The notes under the pieces: model-generated
The model's input: the letters and a program-made list of their open reading frames with translations, nothing else
The model's database searches: none
What the model was told of the DNA's origin: nothing
In this document: piece by piece, positions 45,458 through 56,940 of the stretch
How the letters are laid out: the number at the start of each line of letters is the position of its first letter
How positions within the stretch are numbered: the first letter of the stretch is position 1
Program-made: the position numbers and the translations under genes
Source: Heterohyrax brucei
Taxonomy: Eukaryota > Chordata > Mammalia > Hyracoidea > Procaviidae
Assembly (NCBI GenBank): GCA_028571685.1
Contig: CM053154.1
Location: forward strand, 16,276,001-16,340,000
DNA length: 64,000 nucleotides
Direction of reading: 5' to 3'

Positions 45458-47565
45458 GATGGTTTTTTTTTTAAAAAATGAGGAAAAAAATTATTGTGCT
45501 TTAAGTGAAAATTTACCATCTGAGTCAGTTTGCCATGTAAAACTCCGCACCCACACCGCTGTGCATCTCTAGCTGCTCTCCTCACCCTGTGACAGCACCC
45601 TCCTACTTTCCACCCTGTGCTTCCCACATCCATTCAAACAATTCCTGTCCCCCTCCACCTTCTCATCTTACTTCTGGGCAGGAGCTGCGCAGACTGCCTC
45701 ATGTACCTATGTGAGCCTAGAAACGCTCTTCACCAGCGTTACTCTGTGTGTTATAGTCCAGCCCAATCTTAATCTGAGAGTGGCTTCAGTACTAGTTTCA
45801 GCTCTAGGCTAACAGAGCCCAAGGGCCGTGCCCTCAAGGAACCCTCTGGTCTGTAGGACCAGCAAGTCTGATCTTTTAGTACAGCTCTAGTTCAACGCAC
45901 TCACTTTTCTTCTGCTACCTCAGGTACTGTACGTTGTGGTCCCTGTCAGGGCAGGTCATTGGTAGTGGCCGGGCACAGTCTAGTTCTTCCGGTCTCATGC
46001 TGATGAAGTCTCTGGGTCATATGGCTCCTTCTGTCTCTTGGGCTCATTCCTCATGGTCTTTGATGCTCTTCATTCTCCTCTGCTCCAGGTGGATTAGGAC
46101 CATTCAGTGCTACTTAGATGACAGCGTGCTAGGTTTTAAGACACAGACACTACTCACCAAAGTGGGATGCAGAACGTTTTCTTAAAAAAAGTTTGTTATG
46201 CCAGCTGACCTAGATGTGCCCTGAAACCATGGTTCCAGATCTCTGCTCCTGCTACGCTGTCCTTCAAAATGTTCAGTTGTATTTAGGAAATCTCTCAGCT
46301 TCTGTGTAGTCCGGCTATACTAACCTTTCTTCTACTGTGTGCTGTCACTCCCTTCACTTAATCAAATTCCTATCCTATCTAATCTATGAATGTACTTCTC
46401 CTCCCTTCCCACCCTTGTAACCATCAAAGATTATTTTCTTCTGTTCTTAAACTGTTTGACTCCTTATAATAGTGGTTTCACAAATATTTGCCCTCTTTCA
46501 ACTGACTAATTTCAACTCAGCATAATGTCTTCCAGATGACTCCATGTTATGAGATATTTTCCAAGTCTATCATTGTTCTTTGTCATTGCAAAACATTCCA
46601 TTGTGTGAACATATCATAGTTTGTTTATCCATTCGTCTGTTGGTGGGCACCTAGGTTGATCCCATATTTTTGCTATTGTGGACAGTGCTGCAATAAACAT
46701 TTGTGTGCTTGTATCTATTTGTGTAACAGCCCTATTTCTCTAGGATATAGTCCAAGAAGTGGGATTTCTGGATCATATGGTATTTCTATTTCTAGCATTT
46801 TAAGAAAGCACCAAATTGATTTCCAAAGTGCTTGTGCCATTTTGCATTCCCATCAGCAATGTGGAAGAGTTCTAGTCTTTCCATAACTCTCCAACGTTTA
46901 TTATTTTGTGTTTTTTGAGTTAATGCCAATCTTGCTGGGCTGAGATGGTATCTCATTGTAGTTCTGATTTGGATTTCCCTAGTGGCTAATGATCATGAGC
47001 ATTTCCTCATTTATCTATTAGCTGCCTGGATGTCTTCTTAGGTGAAGTGCCTGTTCATATCCTTTGTACATTTTTAATTGGATTATTTGTCTTTTTTTGT
47101 TGAGGTTTTGCAGTACATTGTAAATTATGGAGATTAGATGCTGACTGGATCTGTGGTAACCCCAAATTTTTCCCAGTCTGTAGGTAGTCTGTTTACTCTT
47201 CTGGTGAAGTCTATGGATGAGTATAAGTATTTGATTTATAGGAGTTCCCAGTTATCTATTTTCTCTTCTGGTGTTTGTACATCATTACTAGTATTTTGTA
47301 GTCTGTTTATGCCATGTATTAGGGCTCCCAGCATTGTCCTTATTCCTGTTCTCTGGTCTTTATGGTTTTAGGTTTTATATTTAGCTCATTGATCTATTTT
47401 CAGTTAGTTTTTGTGTATGGTGTGAAATATGGGTCTGGTTTCTTGTTTTTACAGACGGCTATCCAGTTATGCCCACACCATTTATTAAAGAGACTGTCTT
47501 TTCCCCAGTTTCTTGACTTTGAACCTTTATTGATTATGAGCTGCTCATAGGTGGATGATGATCTT
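45458..47565 (-). mobile_element. L1 LINE, older 5'-truncated copy, minus strand
   Basis: The 3' end is at the left after a T9 tract (about 45461-45470). The 3' UTR covers about 45.48-46.4 kb, then the ORF2 C-terminal region in minus sense runs to about 47565. Markers are TCAGCATAATGTCTTCCAG near 46517 and AGTGCTGCAATAAACATTTG near 46684. It is more diverged than the L1 at 36.0-39.6 kb and has no long frame. Confidence 0.92.
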
Positions 47566-48852
47566 TCTAACCCTCAATTCCTGTGGCTATGAGTCTACCA
47601 CAGAGAAGATTTGTTTTGGAACCAGATTTGGAACATCAGGTCTGGCAAAAGATGTTGGATGGTGAATTTTCCTGCAAAGTCCTACAAAGTATGAACATGA
47701 AGTGTCATTGAATTCTGTGTTTCATTAACTTTGTTGAAAAAGAATAAGACTAGCCTAAAATCAGAACTTTCCTATAACATCCAAGCTATATTAGTACTGC
47801 AGTGGTGCCCCAGGACACTGAACAGCTATCTTCCTACACTCATCAGTAGCCCAGCCAGCAGTACTGCCTTGAGGTCTGATGACCTTATATACGAGAATGG
47901 ATGAAGTTGTTAAAAAGGAGCCCTCCTGAGACCAGGTCAAGGTAACCATTGCCAGATGCTCAGAGGGACCCATATTTTTGCAGACAGTCTTCAAAAGGCC
48001 ACCAGAGGGCTACTCATTTGGATAAGAGCTGCAGATTCCCATCTTTCCTTCACCTTTCTACCTGTAAATTAAAGAGGGATAAAATGTCAGGAACGGGGTA
48101 CTCAGAACAGCAGGTACTTTCTTTGGCAAGGTCAACAACTTGAGAGAAGCCTGAATAGAAAGATTGAGTAGTCCTTAGCTAAAGTACTGTCCACTCACGA
48201 CCTTAGTCACTTCACCAGAGAGCTCCAGGTGGCCTAAAAAGCTCAGCAGCATGGCATGGGCTAGACCTTGTGTGGTAACCTGGGGCTCTTGAGAGTCCCT
48301 GCTTGGAATCCAAATGATTTTTCTAGGACATTTTGGGCTAGGCAAGGTCAGGGCTTTGTGTGACTAGAAGCCTGAATACCCTAGGTCATATGACTTGAGT
48401 TGCCTAGTATGTCTTCACATATCCTGGAGTGTCCTATAACTCCTAAAATAACACCTGTGAAAGCCAGACTCTCTCACTCTCCCTGACTTCCCCCATGCAT
48501 TAAATATGCAGTACAAAAGTATTCACTGTGCAGAGACCATGGGTTAGTTTTGCTGCTCCAGCTTCCAAGCTCATTTCTGCCTCTGTTTATTCTTACTCCA
48601 AACACCAACAAATGACTTTCCTAAAATGCTTCTTTTGTTTCACCACCTTGAGGCTCAAAATTTCCCTATGGTCCACCACAAGATTTCTTTTTTTGTGTTA
48701 AACAGTTTCTTGATAGGCAATTGCCAGCACCTTGTTTTGCTTTTTTTTTCCAACAAGTTCATGTAGAATCCCAGCGTATTGGGCCCTGAAGCACCAGCTT
48801 TAGGTTCAGAGTCTCTCAGAACTTTCTCTTAGGTACTGACCCTTTCCTTTTA
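47566..48852. other. Single-copy stretch
   Basis: About 1.3 kb with no recognised gene or repeat. Confidence 0.4.
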
Positions 48853-49065
48853 GTCAACCCTAAACCCACTGCTGTCAAGTTGCTTCTGACTCTTAATGAC
48901 CCTGTAGAGCAGAGTAAAAACTGCCCCATAGGGTTTCTAAGGCTATAAATCTTTGTGGAAGCAGACTAGCACATTTTTTCCTATGGATTAACTGGTACGG
49001 TCAAATGACCAACCTTTTTGGTTAGCAGCAGAGTGTTTTAACCACTGTGACACTACAGCTCCCTT
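48853..49065 (-). mobile_element. AfroSINE, long form
   Basis: CCTAAACCCACTGCTGTCAA, central block with AAATCTTTGTGGAAGCAGAC, and head CTTTTTGGTTAGCAGCAGAG. Confidence 0.9.
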
Positions 49066-49184
49066 CCTTTTGGCCATAGCTGTTTGAATCCTGTCCTGGG
49101 GTGTGGTGAGCAGCAGATGCCATGACATTCACCATCACCTTCTCCAAAAGTGGCTCTGCTTCTGTCTCTCAACCCAGGTTAATG

Positions 49185-49480
49185 TCCTTGTCATTGGTAG
49201 TTCAGTGGTAGAATACTCATGTTTCATTCATGAGACCTTGGCTTGATTCCCAGCCAGTGCACCCTGTACACAGCTACCACACATTTGTCTGGGATGGGTT
49301 GTTTATGGCTATGATGTTGAGACTCCAGTAGAGCTTCCAGACTAAGCTGGACTGGGTAGAAAGACCTGGTGATGTACTTCTGAAAATCAGCCAGTGAAAA
49401 CCCTATGGATTACAAAGGTCTGATCTGCAATTGATCACAGGGATGGCATGGGCCTGAGCTAAGTTTCACTCAGTTATGTA
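49185..49480 (+). mobile_element. tRNA-Gly-headed SINE, copy 2
   Basis: GGTAGTTCAGTGGTAGAATA and CTTGGCTTGATTCCCAGCCA are a tRNA-Gly-like head. The body with TCCAGACTAAGCTGGACTGG and CTGGTGATGTACTTCTGAAA matches the copy at 17790. A drifted acceptor stem and changes elsewhere argue against a functional tRNA gene. Confidence 0.75.
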
Positions 49481-49689
49481 TTAAGGCACCATGAGTCAGG
49501 TTGACTCTTTGCAGCTAATACAAATGACCACTGCTAAAACGGTTTTCATCCTCTTGAAGGGGCAGTATGGGCTTTGTCTTTCCACTTCCATAGTTAAGGC
49601 CCCAGTTGGGTGTTCATCTGAAAACAAGGAAACACTTTACCCCAAAGGAGTTCTGGCATCACCACTTCTTACAACATAGTTAGTTTCTA

Positions 49690-49857
49690 AAAAGCCAAGC
49701 CTACTGCCATTGTGTTGATTCCAACTCATAGTGACCCTATAAGACACAGTAAAACTGCCTCATAGAACTTTCAAGGAGTACCTAGTGAATCTGAACTGCT
49801 GAGCTCTTGGTTAGCAGCTGCAGCACTTAACCACTGTGCTACCAGAGTTTCTTAGGG
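49690..49857 (-). mobile_element. AfroSINE, short form
   Basis: AAGCCAAGCCTACTGCCATT at the left and TAACCACTGTGCTACCAGAG at the right. Confidence 0.9.
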
Positions 49858-50764
49858 CAAGATTAAAGGGCAGGTTGGGTTTTCTTAGACGCTTTTCAAC
49901 TTTCAAAAATTTTAGAATCTTCACTTCTGTTTAAGTACCTTGCAACATTAGCCTAAATTCATTCCTTAAGTTTAAATTATTAAATATTTGTGAATACAAT
50001 CAAGTCAGTCAACGAGAATAATGAGGCTGTTTTGGTGAACATAATCATTTGAAATCTGGGTTTATGGAAGAAAATGGCAATCCTGTATCAGCCTCAGTAT
50101 GTAATTTATTTCTGTATTTGATTTAAGTTGCCTGCAATGGAGAAAAATCTTGATTCACACCAGTGAAAGTGATACCATTTACAGCTTAACAGCACATGAC
50201 TTTATCTCTGAATGTTCTTCAATTAAACAGTTATGGCCAGAGATTTATTCAGTGAGTTGATGTAGTCTCACAAGTTAACCCACTGGAGGTCAACAATGTG
50301 TAAAACTTTGGGGTAAACCAAATTTATTTGTGCCAATGTAATTGTATCACTGTTCAAAATATGTAATTTGGAAAATTAAATTTAAATTATTTACAGAACC
50401 CCTGAAGTGTCTCTGAGGTACCCCAGGGTTCTTTGGAAAACTGTAATTGGAAAATCTCTGACCTACTTGTCCAGGTCAAAGCTCATCTGCATTTCATGTT
50501 TTCTGTCAACCTCATTTTTCTGCTCCCTTAGAGTGCACTTCTGGTTCTGGGCAGGCCAGCTTCTCAGTGTCCCTGGCTTTAGCTCAGGATTAAGTCATTT
50601 CAGGGGGTTGGTTTATGCTGCTCTCCTGCCTGGAATCCTGACTCTTTCCTGACTTTGGAGTCCTGCTCATTCTTCAGGCTCAAGTCAGCCATCTACCCAC
50701 TCATCCCTCCACCATTGTCACTTGCTGAATGTCAGGCAACTTTCTGGACCCTGCAATGAACCAG
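49858..50764. other. Single-copy DNA, candidate conserved block plus old repeat traces
   Basis: From about 49920 to 50280 the DNA is AT-rich and non-repetitive (TAAGTTTAAATTATTAAATA near 49967). At about 50395-50460 CAGAACCCCTGAAGTGTCTC, then CCCAGGGTTCTTTGGAAAAC, recalls a hAT-type terminal region. At 50690-50764 an L2-like piece is possible. No gene is seen. Confidence 0.3.
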
Positions 50765-50968
50765 CTGGATGCTGTGGAGTCAACTTGGACTCATGCTGAC
50801 CCCATGTGCATCTGAGTAGCACCGCACTCTGTAGGGCTGGCTAATGGTTCGTTTTCCAAAAGTAGTTTAATCACCAGACCTTGCTTCCAAGCTGTCTTTG
50901 TGGACTCAAATGTCAAACCTTTGTTTAGCAGCTGAGCGGATCCACTATTTGCACTACCCAGGGAGTTT
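50765..50968 (-). mobile_element. AfroSINE-related, long divergent variant
   Basis: CTGGATGCTGTGGAGTCAAC, middle CAAAAGTAGTTTAATCACCA, and head CAAACCTTTGTTTAGCAGCT. It shares the middle block type of the copy at 8810. Confidence 0.7.
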
Positions 50969-52239
50969 TGTGATGGACAGAGAGTGCCTACAAAGACAAT
51001 CAGCAACTAGTCCTGTTCTTTGGAGATTCCAGGAGCAGGGAAGAGAGAGGTGTGAGATGCTGTTAGAATCCAGTGAGGCTGACAGCTTAATGGAGGGAGG
51101 TGCAGGTGGCAGCAGGATCACAGAGCAGCCAGGGCTGAATTCAGAGGCCTCCAACATACCCATATTTCTGTGGTCTCCCATCTTCAAGTCACTGCCAGTT
51201 TTTCACTTCCCATTTGTGAATTTGTTCACAGACTTTAACTGTAGTGTTTTTCTTACTCTGACTTCTTTGGAGACAGGATCACACACACCTTCCCATATCC
51301 CTCAGTGCCAGGCTCAAGAAGAGGCATAGTGTGTTCTGGAAACATCTATTGGCTGACGGTGCTGACCAACAGGATAAATAAAGAAGGTAAATATAGATGG
51401 AGTTAGAGGAGCGGAACAGCGTAGATGGAACAGCATAGATGTTGCACCATAGATGGTGCCCAGGAGGCCCACAGTGGAAGACAGAAGGTCATGTTGCTTG
51501 TGCCTCCTCTCGCCCCCCAAGCACAGCATCCTGTAAGGATAGATGTATCGGGCTGCAATTGTAGCTCTGGTCCCAGCCTTGGTGCGACCTTCTTCTGGCA
51601 GCTTCCTTTTCTCTCGCTCCCTTGAGCAGTGAAGTAGGGTTCTGCACCATAAGAACAGATCTGGCTGGTCAGCCTTGAAGTCGGTGGTGTCCTACTACAT
51701 GACTGACTTAAGGTCTGATTTGTAGCACTTGCCAATTTCCGTGGTGTAAGTACTCCCACCATTCTTGATTTCAAGCTGCTGCCAGGGTTCTCTGAACACA
51801 GCTGGGAAGACACGAGCACAACTGGCTGCCTGACACTAGTGTTTTATGCCAGGGTTCTCCTTCAAGGAAGCATCCTGTAATCCAACAGGACATTCCGTCT
51901 TTGATTACTTTCAACCACGTTGTCAGAGATAGACTATACAAGAGCTTATTCACAGCGCAAGACAGAAGCAGCCTAATGCCTCTGTTCCTGCTTGTTTCCA
52001 TGAGTGAATAATGACTACCTGGCTTATGAATGAGATATATCAAAACCAAGAACAAACGGCTATGCTTTGTGTTTCTCAGTACCATCTGCATTCCAGAAGC
52101 AAAGCTCATATTAAAACCCCACACATGTTCTAGAAGTGGGGTCCACAGGCCAGCCTGTGGGCCTTGGAGCTTGTGAAAATGCGGATTTTAGTCCCACCCA
52201 GACCCCACCCTCCACCTTGAATTCCATAGATCTGCATTA
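50969..52239. other. Single-copy stretch with unrecognised frames
   Basis: Contains a 143-codon plus frame (50898-51329, overlapping the SINE) and minus frames of 138 and 117 codons (51403-51819, 51771-52124). Near 51400-51460 an imperfect ATAGATG(G)-containing motif recurs several times. None of the frames resembles a family I know. Confidence 0.3.
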
Positions 52240-52672
52240 GGGTCCATGAATGGACAAATGCCACAGATTGGTGGCTTTAAAGAACAGAATCTTATTGTCT
52301 CAAAATTCTCACAGCTGAAAGTGTCAGTTGGGACATTGGCTGTATTAATTGTTTTGAGGGCTCTGAGAGAGCATCTGCTGCATGCCTGTCTCCTAGCTGC
52401 TGGTGGATCCCAGCAACCCTGGTATTCCTTGGCTCAGAAGTACGTCTGCTCGTGTTCTATGACCCTTCCTCTAGCTGTCTCTGTGTCTGCTCTTTTTTAT
52501 AAAATAACCTTCAGGGAGGGGATTAAAACCTATTCTGCTCCATGTTACCTTATGTTACCCGATAACGTCTTTCAAAGATCCTGTTTTCAAGCAAGGTCAT
52601 GTTCGCAGGAAGCATGATAAAGGACTTCAACATGTCTTTTGAGGGTGGGGACACAATTTAACCCATAACAAG
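52240..52672 (-). mobile_element. MaLR-like LTR, minus strand
   Basis: The right edge GGGACACAATTTAACCCATAACA is the complement of TGTTATGGGTTAAATTGTG, a MaLR LTR start. The left edge GGTGGCTTTAAAGAACAGAA is the complementary 3' end. The 123-codon plus frame at 52246-52617 is antisense within it. Confidence 0.75.
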
Positions 52673-52719
52673 CACTAAGGTTTAAGCAGTACTACTCTAT
52701 AAGAAGACTTGGGGACAGG

Positions 52720-52800
52720 TACAAGGCCATTTCTCTAACAACCTACTGTGTGCCCAGCATTGTCTTGGGTGCCGGAGAAACAGTGACAAAATGGGGAGGA
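52720..52800 (+). mobile_element. L2 fragment
   Basis: CCTACTGTGTGCCCAGCATT then TTGGGTGCCGGAGAAACAGT is the conserved L2 3' segment. Confidence 0.7.
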
Positions 52801-54461
52801 AGGGTCTAGTAAGATGCTCAGGTTTTCCCTTTCCCACTCACTCCACTTACTCTTACTGTACCACCCTTCCTTCCCGGATAATAATGGACTTTCTGAGGGC
52901 TAAAGGGCTCCAGGTGGCTTGTGTGGCCCACTGGTACCAAAACCCAGGCTAGAGGTGGATGTGCTTAGCCCTTCGGCCAATCTGTCCTCTTGCTGCATTA
53001 ACTGAGGAGAACAAGAACCTCAGACCCTAGAATCCCAGCAATTTTCAGAAGCACAGGTCTGGGAAAAGCAGAGTTTCACCAATGCAGACCCACTCATTGG
53101 AGAGAGGCTACCTCACCAATGTCTCAGCATCCCATCTTTTGTGAGCTCGGTGCCTTTTCCCTTTCCAAGGTGACCAGTTCCCATTCACTGGGAGTAGTTT
53201 AATGGGATGAAGTGAATTTAGAGGGACAGGGTCTCTTGGCTATGCTTTTGTACCCAGTTTACAAAGACTGCATGTCAGTAATAGTTGTTGCTTTGACTGA
53301 TGAACTGCCTCCACTGGCAGTGATTAGAAGTGACTTGCATGTGATATTTAGTCAAACTTCTCTTTGAATTGCCGCGCCATCATCTGCAGCCACTTCGAAA
53401 TGCAGATGGTGGCCATTATTGTTCCATAGCCAAATACTTTCCTTAGAAAGCCTGATGGATATGCTTTCCTGCCATGAAGAAAGAAATAATCCTTGGAAGT
53501 GTATGCATTTAAAGTCCCATCTGCTGGAGCTATCATCCGACAAGCATCACGGATGTAGGCACTTCTAATTTGTCTTTGTCTCCACCATTGCACAGGCCCA
53601 GATTCATGAATGGGCTTCTTTACTTACCTCCTATAATTAATCTCTGTCTCATTGAGAGAAAAACGCAGCCAGCAACAATGCAGTTTGTGTATCTGCAGAC
53701 AACAGACGCCACACCTATTAGAAGTTCATGCACCAAGTTCATTTTCCCATCACCGGCTCCCTCAGGTTTCTACAACAAGACAGCTGGTTGAGCAAACAAA
53801 GGGGCCCCATGGACGGCAACAGGGCCCCTTGCTGTGGCCTGAGGGAGGACACCAGGGTCAGTCAGCCAAGAATGGGGTACCTCAGGCCAAGGACTCGATG
53901 CTGAATACCTGCTCCAGGGAGCACTTTCCTCCTTGGCATGCGTCTACAGGTGAGCAGAGCAGGACAAGGCGCAGCACTCCTTTAGAGTCAGGTGACCATG
54001 AGTCCTGTCTACTGTGGAACGGCCTCTGATTTCCCCTTAGAATGGCAATGAACACGGATGCCATGTTGGTTGTGCAAAGCAACTGTTTTGCATAAGTGAG
54101 CTCCACCTGCGACCTTGGCTGCTCTCTGGCTTCCTCTCTGCGGGGTGTGGAAGAGCAACAACCTTGTGCACTACCTTTCTTATTGGCAATGTCAGCCTCT
54201 CCTGTGTGCTGCTGAAGGTTTTTATCTGTTATGTGGAGTACACCCCCACACAGTCCTCTCCACAGCAGTCATGGCTTGCTTGTGTATTTGTTGCCCTGAA
54301 CCTTGAGTTTTGTTCTCCTAAGTGCCCGCACACGGAGTAGAATCTCTCTGTTGATGAGACCTCTTAAATCAGGGTAGATGGGGCAGAGAGGTGGGTAGAG
54401 GGTGGGAAGGAGAAGTGGGCTTTTCAGACCAAAGATGTTCATTACCTGAGACAACATATGA
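52801..54461. other. Single-copy DNA, candidate conserved block at 53270-53760
   Basis: No repeats are recognised. 53270-53760 holds several E-box-type CANNTG sites (CATCTGCAG near 53382, CAGATGGTGG near 53403, CATCTGCTGGAG near 53518) and a TATAATTAATC stretch near 53631. The minus frames at 53348-53593 are open in two registers over the same DNA and have no recognised product. The 125-codon plus frame at 53652-54029 is also unrecognised. Confidence 0.3.
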
Positions 54462-54895
54462 ATTTAGACTGAATTGTGTTTCATTCCCCTTCCCCACCGC
54501 CCAGAAAAAGAGTTAGAGTCTTAACCCTGTATCTGTAGACATAATCTTTTGGGCACAGGACTTTCTTTGTATGTGAATGAGGCCCTATCAGTATAGCATC
54601 TGTCTAAACCCTAATCACTTTGGAAATACTGAAAGAACAGATTAGCTGTAGAGACGAGCAAGCACAAATGGGAAACAGAGAGACACCACATGGAGATTGC
54701 CAACGAACCGAGGAATCTTGGGATGGCAGATGCTGAGACTAAGATTTCCTCCTGGGGCAGACAGATGGCCTTCACCTAGAGCTGAAACGCTGAATTTAGA
54801 CTTCCAGTCTCCTAAACAGGGAGCAAATAAATTTCTGTTCTTTAAAACCACCCATTTGTAGTGTTTCTGTTACAGCGGCACTGAAGCAACAAGTG
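54462..54895 (+). mobile_element. MaLR-like LTR
   Basis: GACTGAATTGTGTTTCATTC start, GCAAATAAATTTCTGTTCTT (poly(A) signal region) and GTGTTTCTGTTACAGCGGCA near the 3' end. The order is as in MLT/MST LTRs. Confidence 0.75.
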
Positions 54896-55339
54896 AACTT
54901 CCTTTCAGAAGAAGGTTAAAATAGACTCTTTAGAGAAAGCGCTCAGCTCCTTATAACTCTTTCTGGGTCTGATGTCCTGGGTGCCCTGGTACATTTTCTC
55001 CCCCTGTCTCACCGCCTGTCCTTCCTGATCACTGATCTGGAGACTTTTCTGCTGCTGCTCCTTAGGCAGACTTCTTCCAGCTGGTCACAACTGTTTTGTA
55101 CTTAAGTCAGATTTGGGAGTGAGTACTCTGGATCCTCTCTTTATGAGCCATAAGCTCTATTAGCATACTACCTGAGCAGGGTAGCTTGGTTCATCTCTGG
55201 ATATTTATTCCACCTCCTAGGTGATTGGTCCAAAGCAGATTAATTCCATTCCCTTTGTTTTTGGCTAACTTAAGAATAGACTTTCAGCCCAGACAGAGTC
55301 TACTATCTTCTCACATTGCTTCCCTGCTAGACTGGGAGC
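54896..55339. other. Single-copy stretch
   Basis: Nothing recognised. Confidence 0.4.
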
Positions 55340-55500
55340 CAGAGAATCCTAACTGGATAATATAGGATAATGTCCCCATCTATTAGCATACTTATATGTG
55401 TAAAATCCCTTCTGCCATATAACTGAACATATTCATCCATCCAGGAGTTAGGTCATGGGCATTTTAGGAGCTCATTCTATCTACCACATCAATTTCTACT
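55340..55500 (-). mobile_element. Old LTR or DNA-transposon fragment, unnamed
   Basis: TAGGATAATGTCCCCATCTA, AAATCCCTTCTGCCATATAA and CAGGAGTTAGGTCATGGGCA resemble a common mammalian interspersed repeat. I cannot name the family safely. Confidence 0.45.
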
Positions 55501-55519
55501 GGAAACTCTAGTCTTGATG

Positions 55520-55722
55520 ATGTTCAAAAGAGTTCACCAGGCCTTTCCTCCTAGTCTGTGTTAATCAGAACTCTCCACTGAAACTTATTCAGTATTGTAC
55601 CAAGACATAATCCACCATGGATAGACAGGTAGTGATTATGAAGCACACTGGCTGGGAATCAAACCCAGGTCTCCTACCTGAAGAGTGAGTATTCTACCAC
55701 TGACCCTAGGTGCCTCTAAAGC
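55520..55722 (-). mobile_element. tRNA-Gly-headed SINE, copy 3
   Basis: On the minus strand the head reads GTCAGTGGTAGAATACTCAC and GGGTTTGATTCCCAGCCAGT. The body continues to the left. It supports a real SINE family with the copies at 17790 and 49185. Confidence 0.75.
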
Positions 55723-56479
55723 CATTAGTATGCCTGTCACCTTATATGGTGATTGCCTGTAACCTGTCATCTGTCATCTCCCTGTGGGACAGTCACGCCC
55801 CCTAAAACAAAGACTGCCTGGCTTGTTAATCACTGTACTCGAGAACCAAACACCCAGACAGATCTACAGACACACACGATCTGTGATCCCTCAAAGTCCA
55901 AGTTGTCACACAAAGCCTCACCTGAGTTTTCCATAAACTCTGTGACCTAAATATTAATTACAAAGTTGACATTTAAGGTCTCAAAATATGACCAGAGTCT
56001 CCCGGGACCAACACTTCCTTCTTGGCGGCTAGACTTGGGCTAGAGATACACAGACCAGGGTAAGGTTTTTTTTTGTATTTACTTTGTTGGCGATAATCTC
56101 AAATACACCTTCTGTCTTTGGAATTCTTTCCCCCAGCACGCACATCATGCCCCACAGGGTGCTTCAGCTGCCCAGGGTGGCCAGTCTTCTCTGAGGGGTT
56201 GCTGCTGTCACTTCTCAGCCCTTCAGAGCACTATCTGCTTTGTGTCTGTGGCAGCTGCCAGGTCTAAAGATGAACGATCCAGGTTCCACCTTGATGGATA
56301 GCTGCCCCCGACAAATCGACGCATGATCTACAGAGATCTTCTTTAAGGAAAGTGACAGATGGTGACAGATGAGGAAGGGAACCAGCATTTCACCAGCTCT
56401 GAAGAAACTTTCTGTCCAGGATGACAAATAGCCCACCTCCTAAGCTCTTTATATCTTTATGCAAAGGGAAGATACTGAG
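55723..56479. other. Single-copy stretch
   Basis: No repeat or gene is recognised. CCTAAATATTAATTACAAAG near 55946 is an AT-rich non-repetitive island. Confidence 0.35.
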
Positions 56480-56645
56480 TCCAGTAGTAAAGTTAATAAC
56501 AGCAAGCATTTGGATAATTTTGCACTTGTCAGAGATGCTTTTGCCCAATTTTGATAATTACGCTGTGAGACAAGCAGGGTAAGTAGGATTCTTTCCTTTG
56601 TTCTGCTGGGTGAACTGAGGTGCGGACTGATTAAACTGCAGCCCC
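56480..56645 (+). mobile_element. MIR fragment
   Basis: TTGATAATTACGCTGTGAGA and TGGGTGAACTGAGGTGCGGA follow the MIR 3' half. It is diverged. Confidence 0.55.
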
Positions 56646-56734
56646 CAGGTCACCTGCCCCTTGAGGGGCCGAGCTAAGCCACAGCCCCTCATCCACCTAA
56701 TTCCCTGCCCCGTGATGTTGTCACCCACTGACTG

Positions 56735-56940
56735 CCCATTAAGGAGTCCTGTGGTACCAGGTGAAGGGCTTGCTGTTAGCCACACCCACCCGCAGCTCTG
56801 CAGGAAAATGCCCTTGCAATCTGCAACCATAAAGATTGCAACCCAGAAAGCCCTGTGTGGCAGTTCTCCTCTGTCACATGCAGTCACTATGAGTCCAAGT
56901 CAACCTGACAGCACCCACTGGCAATGACACCAACAAAGAG
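56735..56940 (+). mobile_element. AfroSINE, long form, diverged
   Basis: AAGGAGTCCTGTGGTACCAG head and CAACCATAAAGATTGCAACC central block, then CAAGTCAACCTGACAGCACC. Confidence 0.8.

Noticed and set aside
49185-49260. tRNA-Gly gene
   Set aside because: Box A and B regions are present, but the stems are degraded and the same head is joined to a SINE body at three places.
50898-51329. 143-codon plus-strand open frame
   Set aside because: It starts inside an AfroSINE-related element, has no recognised domain and is opposed by a minus frame over the same DNA.
52246-52617. 123-codon plus-strand open frame
   Set aside because: It lies antisense inside a MaLR-like LTR.
53348-53593. 81-codon minus-strand exon
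   Set aside because: No recognised protein, two registers are open over the same DNA, and the splice context is not convincing. It is kept only as a noncoding candidate.
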